DNA from: JAFGAS01 sp963809875
GTDB lineage: Bacteria; Desulfobacterota; Zymogenia; Zymogenales; Zymogenaceae
Assembly: GCA_963809875.1 (NCBI GenBank)
Contig: CAWELC010000005.1
Coordinates: 186,001-250,000, forward strand
Length of the DNA: 64,000 nt
Direction of reading: 5' to 3'
The notes under the pieces were generated by a model that saw nothing but the letters and a program-made list of their open reading frames with translations, searched no databases and was not told where the DNA came from. The position numbers and the translations under genes are program-made. Below, piece after piece: positions 27,993 to 37,074 of this stretch; position 1 is the first letter of the stretch, and every line of letters starts with the position of its first letter.

Positions 27993-29077
27993 CTTTCCAC
28001 CATCCTGCCGGGCGGGAAAAGACCCTTTTCATAGGCTTCCTCGCATACCCAGTGCGGGGCGCTCAGGCTTCCCGACAATACGTACGCGTCAGCCCGACAT
28101 GAACCAAGACAGATTCCTGCCATGAAGCATCGGCCGCATATTCCCTCCATTCGACGGGGTACAATCTCTCGAAGTCGCCCGAGAACGTGACTGCTTTTCC
28201 ACACCTGGGCCAGGTCGTCGGTGCGGATGTTGCCCATAGTAAGCGACCGCTCTTCCCGTCCGATACCGCAGATCGAGATATCACCGCCGGCCAGAATGCC
28301 GATAATGTTCAGTATATAGCACTGGGCGTTTCTTCCGTCAAAGAGGTGCGAGATCGGTTTGAGGGCCGAAGGGACGGTAAAGAATGTATCTATGCCGTAG
28401 CTCGCGGCCAGCTCCCCTTCCACCCACGCACAGAGGGCCAGCAGCTCTTCAACCGGCAGGGTCTGCCCCTGATCCTTCAAGCTCCCGCCCCTCCCAACGG
28501 GGGTGACGGGGTTGATCTTCACGGAACGCGCCCCGAGCCGTTGGGCCATCTCGACCAATCCCTCGATGTCCGCGGCGTTGTCACGAACGAGGCTCATGAT
28601 CACCTGAACGGCGATACCCTCTGCCGCCAGAAACTCAACGCCAGCGGCCGCCCTATTCAGGGCCCCATCTACCCCCCGGAAGCTATCATGGAACGACGCC
28701 CGGTGACTGTCAATGCTCACGCTTACGGAACGGATGCCATGGTCTTTCAGGAAGGCGGCGGCCTTCCGGTCGATCAGTGTCCCGTTGGTCTCGATCGATG
28801 CAGAAAGACCGCTGACGTCCAGCAGCCTGACAATGTCGAAAACGTCTTCGTTCAGAAACGGCTCCCCCCCGGTGAGCTTGACGCGGGAAAGTCCCAGGGG
28901 CCGGGCCGCATCGATGATTTTTTTGACGTCTGCCGTCGTCAGACGATCACGTACGGCTTCCTGTTGGGGAGTGAAGCTGGGGGATATCCAACAGTGGGCG
29001 CAGCGGAGATTACATCCTCCCGAAAGGTACAGGTAGGCGTGGATCAGAGGATATGCGGGCGTCCTATCGGCTCGCAT
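27989..29077 (-). CDS. Radical SAM/SPASM peptide-modifying enzyme 2
   Basis: 362 residues from ATG 29077. The SAM-binding cluster motif is GGCNLRCAHC (C22, C26, C29), followed by KLTGGEPFLNED, IETNGTLID and VSVSIDS. The C-terminal SPASM region binds auxiliary clusters: CYILNIIGILAGGDISICGIG, then CGRCFMAGICLGSC and a late Cys. SPASM enzymes commonly install thioether or C-C links in peptides bound through a PqqD domain. The 14-base overlap with the first radical SAM gene and the ATGA overlap with the HprK-like gene show one operon. Confidence 0.92.
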   Translation of the reverse strand: MRADRTPAYPLIHAYLYLSGGCNLRCAHCWISPSFTPQQEAVRDRLTTADVKKIIDAARPLGLSRVKLTGGEPFLNEDVFDIVRLLDVSGLSASIETNGTLIDRKAAAFLKDHGIRSVSVSIDSHRASFHDSFRGVDGALNRAAAGVEFLAAEGIAVQVIMSLVRDNAADIEGLVEMAQRLGARSVKINPVTPVGRGGSLKDQGQTLPVEELLALCAWVEGELAASYGIDTFFTVPSALKPISHLFDGRNAQCYILNIIGILAGGDISICGIGREERSLTMGNIRTDDLAQVWKSSHVLGRLREIVPRRMEGICGRCFMAGICLGSCRADAYVLSGSLSAPHWVCEEAYEKGLFPPGRMVER

Positions 29078-30203
29078 ATGAATCCTCCTCTTCACGGAGC
29101 CTGAGGCAACAGGACGGGTCCCGGGCGAGCGTCGTGCCGGAGGCGGCCAGCGCCGACGCGGCGCACCCCCCCGTGCAATAGGGGGCATACCGGCAGTCGG
29201 TGCAGGTAGGAAGGCTCGCGACCGGGGTAACGAAACGCGCCCGAAATTCCTGAAACAGAGGCGATTTCCTCCATATCTCGTCAAGGCCGGTATCCAGGAC
29301 GTTGCCTGCCACAAGCTCGGTGAGGCGGTCGCACGGAGTCGCAAACCCATCGGGTCGGATCGCGCATTCCGTGCGCAGCGCGCCGCATCCCGAAAGGCAG
29401 TTTATGTCCGCGTCGGCGGGGTTCTCTTTTTCGGCACATACCGAGCGAATAGTCGCAAAGATGTCTTCTATTTCGAGGAAGGTGCCGGAGATCGTGGGAT
29501 TGGCCTCTTTCAGTTCCCTGAGAGACGCCGTGACCTCGCGTCGTTCTTCGGCGGAGAGACCGAGCTCGCCCCGGTTATCATGGCCCCGACCGAGCGTGAT
29601 GAGCTCATTGAATTTCACGCCCCGAATGCCGAGCTCCCCGGCCAGTCTCACCACCTCTTCCAGCCGCCGAAAGTTCAGGCGAGTCACCGTGCAGTAGGCC
29701 GAGACCCGCCCGATCTGCCGGACCAGATGTCCCAGTCCCTCCTCCATCGCCCGGAATGCCCCGGGTCCCCGCAGGGCGTCGTGGACTTGTTCCGTGCCCC
29801 CGTCCAGGCTCACCATGACATCGGAGAGCTTTTCCCCGTATCTTCGGAGACGCCCGGCCGCCCCCGCGTCGATGAGCACGGCGTTCGTGTTAAGAGAGAA
29901 GCGGATCGGCTTTGAGAAAAGATGGTCGAGGATGGTAAAGATATCCTGCCGGGCGAACGGCTCTCCCCCGCTGATCTTGACCCGAAATACTTTAAGATCG
30001 GCGATATGGTCGATGAACGAAAGCCATTGGGAGGTGGTGAGGTCCGGCCCGTAGGAGAGGCCGTCTCCGTAGACGGCACAGTGGCGGCAGGCCAGGTTGC
30101 AGCGGGAAGTGATGGAGATAAAGAGTGACAGCGGCGCCCGCGGTATCCTCGGGGGGACGGGGTATATCTCTCCGGCTGCGGTGGCTGCTTTCTGCCTGCT
30201 CAC
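29064..30203 (-). CDS. Radical SAM/SPASM peptide-modifying enzyme 1
   Basis: 379 residues from GTG 30203, chosen because AGGGAGA lies six bases upstream; a TTG at 30263 overlapping the PqqD gene would add 20 residues. Motifs: SRCNLACRHC (C35, C39, C42), VKISGGEPFARQD, LNTNAVLID, VMVSLDG. The SPASM part has CLSGCGALRTECAIRPDG, a Cys in ATPCDRL and CTDCRYAPYCTGGC. It differs clearly from enzyme 2, so two separate steps or two substrates are likely. The precursor peptides lie two genes downstream. Confidence 0.92.
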   Translation of the reverse strand: MSRQKAATAAGEIYPVPPRIPRAPLSLFISITSRCNLACRHCAVYGDGLSYGPDLTTSQWLSFIDHIADLKVFRVKISGGEPFARQDIFTILDHLFSKPIRFSLNTNAVLIDAGAAGRLRRYGEKLSDVMVSLDGGTEQVHDALRGPGAFRAMEEGLGHLVRQIGRVSAYCTVTRLNFRRLEEVVRLAGELGIRGVKFNELITLGRGHDNRGELGLSAEERREVTASLRELKEANPTISGTFLEIEDIFATIRSVCAEKENPADADINCLSGCGALRTECAIRPDGFATPCDRLTELVAGNVLDTGLDEIWRKSPLFQEFRARFVTPVASLPTCTDCRYAPYCTGGCAASALAASGTTLARDPSCCLRLREEEDSYASR

Positions 30204-30255
30204 GATAGTCTCTCCCTGTTGTTGGATCCGGGCAGAAGTCCCCGTCCGGAAGGCC

Positions 30256-30876
30256 TTACGCAACGATCAGCCCGCGATCCACCAGCTCCTTGACGAAGGA
30301 CTCCACGTCCCGGCCGACCTGCTGTGCGTCAACATCCGAAAAATGCGCAGCCACCGCGTGGATGATATCGGCAAGGCTCTTTTTCCCGTCGATCTGTCGC
30401 ATCACCATGAGCCCGGTCTCGTTGATCGCCGAAAGCTTGTCGCCAACGGGGTCGAATATAAAGGCGCCGTCGTCCTCCTCGCGGATGACGGTCTCCCTCT
30501 TGATTTTGGGCGTGAACGAACGATCAGGCGCCATGGTGAAGACCCCCTCTCTTATGAGCTTGCGACAAATCCTCTTCACGTCCCCGGCTACGGCCCTGTC
30601 TTTCTCACCGAATTCCCGGGCAATCCCCCGCACAACCGCGTTGAGGTTTCGTGTGCCGTCGGTAAGTCGAATGACCGCCGCGGCGGTATGGTTGAGGAGA
30701 TAGACGTTCCGGTCGCCGGTGTCAAAAAGGACAAGCTCGTCCTGGTCGAATTCGGATGCGACCATCCGGCGATTGAGCAGACAGACGCTGCTCTCCGAAA
30801 GGGCCGGCCGCCGCTCGGAAAGACGCCGCAGGACAGACAGGTAGAGAGATACTATTGAGTTGAAGGCGCCCATCAT
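30256..30876 (-). CDS. Tandem PqqD-domain peptide-recognition protein
   Basis: 206 residues containing two PqqD-like RRE domains: residues about 32-112 (DELVLFDTGDRNVYLLNHTA ... ICRKLIREGVF) and about 128-205 (GAFIFDPVGDKLSAINETG ... FVKELVDRGLIV). Both show the winged-helix pattern of PqqD: short strands, a 'linked to gene product' loop, then helices. Single PqqD domains hold a precursor leader for a radical SAM enzyme; two in one chain beside two radical SAM enzymes and two precursors suggests a shared scaffold. It overlaps the nucleotidyltransferase gene by ATGA. Confidence 0.88.
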   Translation of the reverse strand: MMGAFNSIVSLYLSVLRRLSERRPALSESSVCLLNRRMVASEFDQDELVLFDTGDRNVYLLNHTAAAVIRLTDGTRNLNAVVRGIAREFGEKDRAVAGDVKRICRKLIREGVFTMAPDRSFTPKIKRETVIREEDDGAFIFDPVGDKLSAINETGLMVMRQIDGKKSLADIIHAVAAHFSDVDAQQVGRDVESFVKELVDRGLIVA

Positions 30877-32117
30877 CGACGTCCGGCAAAGAGGGCGCGA
30901 AGCCCCGAACCGACCAGGTGGGTCAATCGTGCCAGATAGACCGCTGGTCTCTTTCGGGGATCGACGTCCATCTCTCGGGCCATGACATCCGGGTGAGGGA
31001 ATGCCATCGCTCTGAAATAATAAAACTTTCTCCTATTGGTGTCAATCGCTAAACCGAGCAGCACGTCTCCGAAGAAGAGGTAGTCGGTGCGGCGTACGGC
31101 GGCCCTGATGAGACGCCCGACGGTCCGCGGCGGACGATAGCCGACGGGCAGTGGAAGCGGCCCGGGGAATCCGAAGATCTCCCGAATAGCCCAGAGGTGG
31201 TAGTTCAGCACCGAGGAAAGCCGGTGACGGAGCGCGATGTCCGTCGCGCCGTCAGCGAACGAGGGGTCGGTGTTGGCGATGAGGAGCGCCCCGGCGTCCA
31301 TGAACCAGTAGTCCATGAGATAGGAATGGGTGAGGGCATGGAGTGCCGTGAGAATCAGGCTGTGGCGCGGGTCAGGGGACAGGTAGGGGACGCCCTCGAT
31401 CTCCCGACGAATCGAGCTGTCGAATATCTCGTCTGACTCGATGCGCGGCAGGTAGGCGCTCGCCGGGTTTCTCATGTCCCCCACAAACCGGAGATGGACG
31501 TCAATGATCAGCCCGCCCCGTGACCATACGCCGCTCTGTCCCCCGCCGCCCCGGCGGTACCCCGCGCTTTCCAGGAGGTCTCCAAGTCTCGGATAGTCAT
31601 TTTCCCTGACCAGGAGATCGGCGTCGGTGACGGGGCGGATGGAGTCGTCGTGGTAGCAGGCGGTGATAAGGTCGTGACCCTTGAAGAGCACCACCTCGAT
31701 GTCCCTCTTTGCGCATTGCCCGAGGATCTCGGTGAGCTCCCTTCTCATGGCGGCGGTCGCCATTGCGGTTCTTGTGAGCGTCAGCCGGGCTTTCCTCATC
31801 TCCTCTTTCGCGAGGGCGTCCGAGAGACCCCAGTATCCGAGGGCGGCCATGAGGGCGCCGAGGGATCCCTTGGCCGCGGCAAAGGCAACGAGATCGGGGG
31901 GGAGCCGGCGGGGGACGACAGCGGGAACAGCGGGCTGCCGGCCGCACATCGTCTCCCATACGTACCGAACGGCCCGGGCGGAGATATCCCGGGTATCCGG
32001 AGACAGGCGATCACCTTCGGCCACCCCCGCTTGCGGGCCGCTCGCCCGGTCGTCGCCGACGGGAGGGGCCGGGTTGGGTCTCGCGCTTTCCGGTGTATAG
32101 GGGTATCGTGACATCAT
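30873..32117 (-). CDS. Nucleotidyltransferase-fold protein (NTP_transf_5-like)
   Basis: 414 residues. The core motif is VVLFKGHDLI followed by RPVTDADLLVREND and LIIDVHLRF, as in the uncharacterised nucleotidyltransferase family found beside PqqD, HprK-like and lasso-type genes. The proline-rich first 50 residues are probably disordered. The start was put at ATG 32117, overlapping the upstream TGA (TGATG); ATG 32135 and 32114 are alternatives. Substrate unknown; nucleotidyl transfer to a peptide, sugar or protein is possible. Confidence 0.85.
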   Translation of the reverse strand: MMSRYPYTPESARPNPAPPVGDDRASGPQAGVAEGDRLSPDTRDISARAVRYVWETMCGRQPAVPAVVPRRLPPDLVAFAAAKGSLGALMAALGYWGLSDALAKEEMRKARLTLTRTAMATAAMRRELTEILGQCAKRDIEVVLFKGHDLITACYHDDSIRPVTDADLLVRENDYPRLGDLLESAGYRRGGGGQSGVWSRGGLIIDVHLRFVGDMRNPASAYLPRIESDEIFDSSIRREIEGVPYLSPDPRHSLILTALHALTHSYLMDYWFMDAGALLIANTDPSFADGATDIALRHRLSSVLNYHLWAIREIFGFPGPLPLPVGYRPPRTVGRLIRAAVRRTDYLFFGDVLLGLAIDTNRRKFYYFRAMAFPHPDVMAREMDVDPRKRPAVYLARLTHLVGSGLRALFAGRR

Positions 32118-33301
32118 CACCGTCCGGAGCCGCATATCAGACGAAACGTCTCATTATATACCGCGTCCCGGCTGAAGCGCAAGAGGGCGGTTTGTCTCGC
32201 CTTGCGCCCGAGCCGTCTTCGCAGAGACACATCGGAGATGACCGAGTCGAGCTTCTCGGTCAGGTCGGCCGAATCCCCCGCAGCAAAGAGGAGGCCGTTT
32301 TCTCCGTTCCGGATTACCTCGGACAAGCCCGTGATCGCGGGGACGACGACGGCAAGTCCCGTCGCCATCGCCTCAAGCATCGAAACGGGCAATCCCTCCG
32401 ATTCACTTGCCATCACGAAAACGTCGGAAGCGGCGAGCCGATTCCTCAGCTCCTCACCCAGCAGGACCCCGGCAAAATTGACCCGGTCGGCCAGGCCCAG
32501 CTCGGTGACCTGCTGCCTGAGGGCACGGTCCATCTCGCCGGCGCCCACGATCGTCAGGGTGAAATCGGCTTCCCGGGACCGGAGGAGCTGCGCGGCCTGG
32601 ATAATGACGCTGTGCCCCTTTACCGGATGGAGCCTGCCCACCGTGATCAGGCGCGTCGTTCCCATTGCCCGCTCTCTCTTCGGCTCCGGCCGGAAGAAAT
32701 CCGTATCCACCGGAGAGGGGATCACCCGAATTGTGTCTATGGCAGTGCCGGCAAGGGATATAATCCGCGACCTGTTATATTCGGTGGGCGTGATCAGGGC
32801 GGCCGCATCCGTTATCAGCTGCCGTGCGTCGGGGGGGGGAAAGAGGAGGAGATCGGAACCATGGACGGTGAGCGTGTAGGGGATTGAGAGCAGGAGCGAG
32901 CATGCCCTGGCCCGCGAGGCCGCAGGTGACAGGGTATGGGCATGGATGCGGTCGATCCCTTCCTCACTGAGGAAGCGGGCCGCCTCCAGCGATTTGAGTA
33001 CGAATTTTATCCCCAACAGACGCCGGTAATCCGAAAAGACGCGCGCCGTCCTTTTCGGGCTCATCAGGGAAAAGCGGGCAAGGGCCCATATCCATCCCGG
33101 AGATCCCAGGGAGAAACGGGTGTAGTTATACTCCGGGCAAGCCGTGACGGTCTCGGGGAGGTCGACCGTGTCGGTATCCCAGACGGGCAGCAGGTATACC
33201 TCTTTCCCCTGCCTCCTCAGGCTGTCGACCTCATGGAAAATGAAGGTTGAGAGTGTTGAAGGAAGTGATTTGAGGAAATAGGCAAGCTTCACGTCCGTCA
33301 C
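32117..33301 (-). CDS. GT4-family glycosyltransferase
   Basis: 394 residues with the two-domain GT-B layout: N-terminal KLAYFLKSLPSTLSTFIFHE and IDRIHAHTLSPAA, SIPYTLTVHGSDLL, then the nucleotide-binding half VGRLHPVKGHSVIIQA, and the EX7E region SESEGLPVSMLEAMATG. It overlaps the polymerase gene upstream (33298-33301) and the nucleotidyltransferase gene downstream. It sits at the border between the exopolysaccharide genes and the peptide-modification genes. Likely adds a hexose to the lipid-linked repeat unit. Confidence 0.92.
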   Translation of the reverse strand: MTDVKLAYFLKSLPSTLSTFIFHEVDSLRRQGKEVYLLPVWDTDTVDLPETVTACPEYNYTRFSLGSPGWIWALARFSLMSPKRTARVFSDYRRLLGIKFVLKSLEAARFLSEEGIDRIHAHTLSPAASRARACSLLLSIPYTLTVHGSDLLLFPPPDARQLITDAAALITPTEYNRSRIISLAGTAIDTIRVIPSPVDTDFFRPEPKRERAMGTTRLITVGRLHPVKGHSVIIQAAQLLRSREADFTLTIVGAGEMDRALRQQVTELGLADRVNFAGVLLGEELRNRLAASDVFVMASESEGLPVSMLEAMATGLAVVVPAITGLSEVIRNGENGLLFAAGDSADLTEKLDSVISDVSLRRRLGRKARQTALLRFSRDAVYNETFRLICGSGR

Positions 33302-34692
33302 CGTTCCGATGCCGGCTCCATGGCCTGTTCCATCTGGTAGAGCGAAACGATACAGGCCATGAAGAACCAGTAAGGTTCCATGATCCTGACGATGATGAAT
33401 GAGGCCGCCCCAACGCTGTGGCCGAGGAGCGCGGCCGTCCCGGCGATCATCCCGAGGGAGAGACCCTTAAGCAGCGGGTCCCGGGTCTTCTTGAAGACCG
33501 CGTAGAGGTACAGACCGATTACCCCTATAAGGTAGAAAAAGGAGAAGAGGCCCGCCAGTCCCACCTCGGCCAGCAGCCGGAAGTAGGTGCTGTCGATGAT
33601 GCCGACACCGGTTACTCCCCATCCGAAGAGTGGGTGTTGCAGCCACTTGTCTATGGCATACTTGAACGAGGAGATGCGCTCGGAGGTGGAGCTGTCAAAG
33701 CCGACGTCCCCGATGACCTGGGTTTGGGCGAACCCGGGGTCGGGAATGAAGGTTTCCGTGACCCGCTCTTTAACCCTTTCCGGCAGGAGGAAGGGAGTGG
33801 CCAGGACAAAGACCAGCAAGAGAAATGCAAGCAGCAGCTTCTTGTCGCTGAAGATGAACAGTGCGATGAACATCGGGATTGCGGCAAGGTACGAGCTGCG
33901 GGAGAGCGTGAAGAGAAACGGGACGAACAACAGGCCGATGAAACAGGGAAGGATAATCTTGAGTCGTTCATCCCGATAGACCGCCCAGAACCCTGCCGCC
34001 ACCGAGATGGTCAATATGAGATAGCCCCCCAGCGTGTTGGGTTCCCCGTTTTCACCCTCGAAGGGTGCGGTGACCCTGGCGCCGAGGGGGATCTGGATGA
34101 ACGCGTAGGCGGCCGTGAAGAGGGCCACGATGAAGGCGGCCAGTACAAACCTCCTCACCTGATCCCGATCGGTAATGTTATTGGCGAACATGAAGAAAAC
34201 CAGGAAATACTCCATATATTTGAAGACATACAGGAGTCCGGAGGCAAGGTTCACTTTACCGATCAGCGCCCCCAGGAGGGTCGCCAGAAAGGATACAAAG
34301 ATATAGATCTTAATGGGGCGGTTGAGGGGAGTCTTGATGATCAGTCCCACCCCTTCGTAAAGGGCGGTCTTGAGGACCCAAGAGAAAAAGGTGACGATGA
34401 TAATGATGTCCTCTGCCCGCAGAACGAGGTTTCTCTGTTCGGCCAGATTGCCGCCGAGGGAAAACTCCGGCGAAAAGAGCATGGCGAAGATGATCAGATA
34501 GAGGGCCATCTCGGTATTGAAGAAACAGACGGCCGTGGTGATGACCCCGAGGATCAGGATCACCATCTTGAGCTGCATTCCGCCGGAGATCAGAAACGCC
34601 AGGAACATGATAAACAGGATCATGAGGCCCACGGCCACGTAGGTGGGCAGACCGGTCGGCCGTTCAACACTCCTATACCTGGGATTTCTCAT
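33298..34692 (-). CDS. Wzy/O-antigen ligase-like polymerase
   Basis: 464 residues with about eleven hydrophobic segments and a large polar loop near residues 310-350, the arrangement of Wzy and WaaL proteins. The loop region after SRSSYLAA resembles the family's conserved R-bearing loop, and WLQHPLFGWGVTG is the typical HPLFGxG motif. It would polymerise lipid-linked repeat units at the periplasmic face. ATG 34692 begins 19 bases after the kinase gene stop; in-frame codons further upstream overlap that gene. Confidence 0.9.
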   Translation of the reverse strand: MRNPRYRSVERPTGLPTYVAVGLMILFIMFLAFLISGGMQLKMVILILGVITTAVCFFNTEMALYLIIFAMLFSPEFSLGGNLAEQRNLVLRAEDIIIIVTFFSWVLKTALYEGVGLIIKTPLNRPIKIYIFVSFLATLLGALIGKVNLASGLLYVFKYMEYFLVFFMFANNITDRDQVRRFVLAAFIVALFTAAYAFIQIPLGARVTAPFEGENGEPNTLGGYLILTISVAAGFWAVYRDERLKIILPCFIGLLFVPFLFTLSRSSYLAAIPMFIALFIFSDKKLLLAFLLLVFVLATPFLLPERVKERVTETFIPDPGFAQTQVIGDVGFDSSTSERISSFKYAIDKWLQHPLFGWGVTGVGIIDSTYFRLLAEVGLAGLFSFFYLIGVIGLYLYAVFKKTRDPLLKGLSLGMIAGTAALLGHSVGAASFIIVRIMEPYWFFMACIVSLYQMEQAMEPASER

Positions 34693-34711
34693 GATCACCG
34701 TCCATCCTGCA

Positions 34712-36967
34712 TCATTTCTTCTCTTTTTTCCCGAACGACCGGGCAAGCCTGATCTTCGCCTCCGAAGCCATCTTTGACAGGTTTTCGGGAGATAAGTAGT
34801 CCTTGACCTTTTCCCACTCCGTTTCCCTTCTCGGTGGTTTGCCCTCCTCGTAGTAGTACTGGTAATGATAATCATAGTACTCGGGCCCGTACTCGGGCCT
34901 GACGTTGTTGAGGATAATCCCGAGAATATTGGCCTTGACGCTGTCCAGGTGCGATTTAGTCCGCTTGAGCACGCCCCGGGCGATCTTGCCCACCTCGTAG
35001 AGGACAATCACTCCCTCCACCTTCTGGGACAGCAGGACGGCGTCGGTAACCGGAAGCACCGGCGTGGTATCAAAGATCACGAAGTCATATTCGGCCTTGA
35101 CCTCTTCGATGAACTTGCTCATCTGGTGCGAGCTCAAGAGCTCCGACGGGTTGGTGGGGAAGGCGCCCGAGGTGATAATAGACAGGTTTGACAGCTCCGG
35201 CGACTTAATGAGGGTATCCATTTCGAGCCCGCCCAGGAGTATGTCATTGATATCCCTGGTAACCTCGCGCCAGGGCACGATCCCGAGAATAACCTCCGAA
35301 AGCCCCGGGGAGCGGTCGATGCCAAAGATCTTGGCGATCGTTGCGCGCCGCAGGTCCGCCTCGACCAGCAGGGTCCGGTAGCCGCCGAGCGCCAGCGTGA
35401 CGGCGGTGTTGATGCAGTTTATGGTCTTGCCCTCCTGGAGCGACGAACTGGTGATCATGAGGGTCTTGATGCCCTTTTCCTGATGGAGGAATATGATATT
35501 GGTACGCAGAGCACGGTAGGCCTCGATCACCGGGGACTTGGGGTCCATCGTCATAATCAGCAACGAATCCTTTCGGCGCTCGACTGCCGGCTCTTCCCCC
35601 TTCTGTTCGGTCTCTACCGCGATGGACGGGATTACCCCGAGGACGGGGACTTCAAGGTAGCTTTCCACGTCCTCGATGGTACCGATGGAGGTATCGAGGT
35701 TTTCCATGACGACGGCGAAGAAGACCCCGAGGAAGAGGCCAAGCAATAAACCGATAAAAAGAGACGAGAATATCTTGGGCGGATTGATCGGGAATTCAGG
35801 GACGAGAGACGGCGCCACTATGCCTACCTCCTCCACCATGCCCGATTCCTGGATCAGGATTTCCTGGTACTTCGAGGAAAGCTCGGCGTACAGGCTGCTC
35901 TGGAGCTCCACTTCCCGCTGGTATTTGGCCAGGCTCAGGTTATCCTCGGGGTACTTGGATGCCCGTTCCTTATAGCCGCCGATATCTTTGTTCAGGCTTG
36001 CCATCATGACGCCGTTGGCCGATATCCGCGAGTTTATGTCTTTGTTGACCAGGGCAAGGATGTTATTGATCTTACCGTTGAGATCGATGATCTTTGGGTG
36101 GTTAACCGTATAGACCGTCATCAACTCGTCACGCTCCAGCAACAGCTTCTGGAGCTCCGTGTTCAATTTATATACATTGCTGTTGACGTCGCCTTCGAGA
36201 ATGGGGAAGATCTCTTTGCCGGTCAGGGCACCCGAGGAGAGCCTCTTCTTGAAGGCGGCCAGATCGCTGTTCTCCCGACCGAGTTTCTCATATTCCGTCT
36301 CGAGGCCGGCCAGTGACATCACATCGTTATAGGTTTGCGTATCCAGCGCAATAATATTTCGGTTCTGCTGGAAGTCTTTCAGGTTCTTTTCCGCCTCCTG
36401 AAGCCGCTCACTGACCAGGTTGAGCTGTTTCTCGATGAAGTCCTTGGTATCGAGAGTTCGTTTATTGATTTCTTCCCGGTTATAGTCGCGGTAGCTCTCC
36501 GCCACCGCGTTGGCGATATCGGAAGCCATTGTCGGGTCGACCGAGGTAACCATGATGTTGATGATGTTGGTGTTCTCCTCGATCTCGCACGTGATCTGGC
36601 TCTCCAGGCTGGAGATGACCGCCATGTGCTCCTTGGACTTGAGGATCGCCGACGAGGAGAGATTCTTGTTCAGGTACCCCAGTTTCTTTGCGGCCTTCTC
36701 AAGCACGGGGAAGCTCGTGATGATCTTTGTCTGCGAATTGATATTATCGTAGGGTGAAAAATAGTAGACGGGGGACGCTATCCCGGCCAGCGATCTGGTC
36801 TGGTCATAATTCACCTTGGCGACCGCCTGGTAAAGGAGGCTCGGTGACTGGATCTTGGCGAAGACGACGCTCAATATGCCAAGCACAATCATGGAAAAGA
36901 GGATGATCCTTTTACGCCTTCTCAGGATGCGGATGAGGTCTTTTAGCTGTATTTCATATTGCGGCAT
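34712..36967 (-). CDS. Wzc-like chain-length determinant with BY-kinase domain
   Basis: 751 residues. A Wzz domain starts near residue 8 (IQLKDLIRIL), with membrane helices at about 20-38 and 400-420 and a long coiled-coil periplasmic part between (about 170-370). The C-terminal bacterial tyrosine kinase has Walker A TSSSLQEGKT (507-515 region), Walker A' LLVEADLRR (533-541), with Glu where Asp is usual, and Walker B DFVIFDTTP. A tyrosine cluster, YGPEYYDYHYQYYYE near 705-718, is the usual autophosphorylation tail. It controls polymer length and export together with the Wza-like lipoprotein 107 bases upstream. Confidence 0.95.
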   Translation of the reverse strand: MPQYEIQLKDLIRILRRRKRIILFSMIVLGILSVVFAKIQSPSLLYQAVAKVNYDQTRSLAGIASPVYYFSPYDNINSQTKIITSFPVLEKAAKKLGYLNKNLSSSAILKSKEHMAVISSLESQITCEIEENTNIINIMVTSVDPTMASDIANAVAESYRDYNREEINKRTLDTKDFIEKQLNLVSERLQEAEKNLKDFQQNRNIIALDTQTYNDVMSLAGLETEYEKLGRENSDLAAFKKRLSSGALTGKEIFPILEGDVNSNVYKLNTELQKLLLERDELMTVYTVNHPKIIDLNGKINNILALVNKDINSRISANGVMMASLNKDIGGYKERASKYPEDNLSLAKYQREVELQSSLYAELSSKYQEILIQESGMVEEVGIVAPSLVPEFPINPPKIFSSLFIGLLLGLFLGVFFAVVMENLDTSIGTIEDVESYLEVPVLGVIPSIAVETEQKGEEPAVERRKDSLLIMTMDPKSPVIEAYRALRTNIIFLHQEKGIKTLMITSSSLQEGKTINCINTAVTLALGGYRTLLVEADLRRATIAKIFGIDRSPGLSEVILGIVPWREVTRDINDILLGGLEMDTLIKSPELSNLSIITSGAFPTNPSELLSSHQMSKFIEEVKAEYDFVIFDTTPVLPVTDAVLLSQKVEGVIVLYEVGKIARGVLKRTKSHLDSVKANILGIILNNVRPEYGPEYYDYHYQYYYEEGKPPRRETEWEKVKDYLSPENLSKMASEAKIRLARSFGKKEKK

Positions 36968-37074
36968 GATGGGGTCTCACTTTTCTTCCTAAAACGTTTG
37001 CTCTATCCAATCCGAATCGTGTCGGGCCAGCGGACGTGTCGGAGAGAGTGCTATCCGCCCGACAAGCGGCCTCT

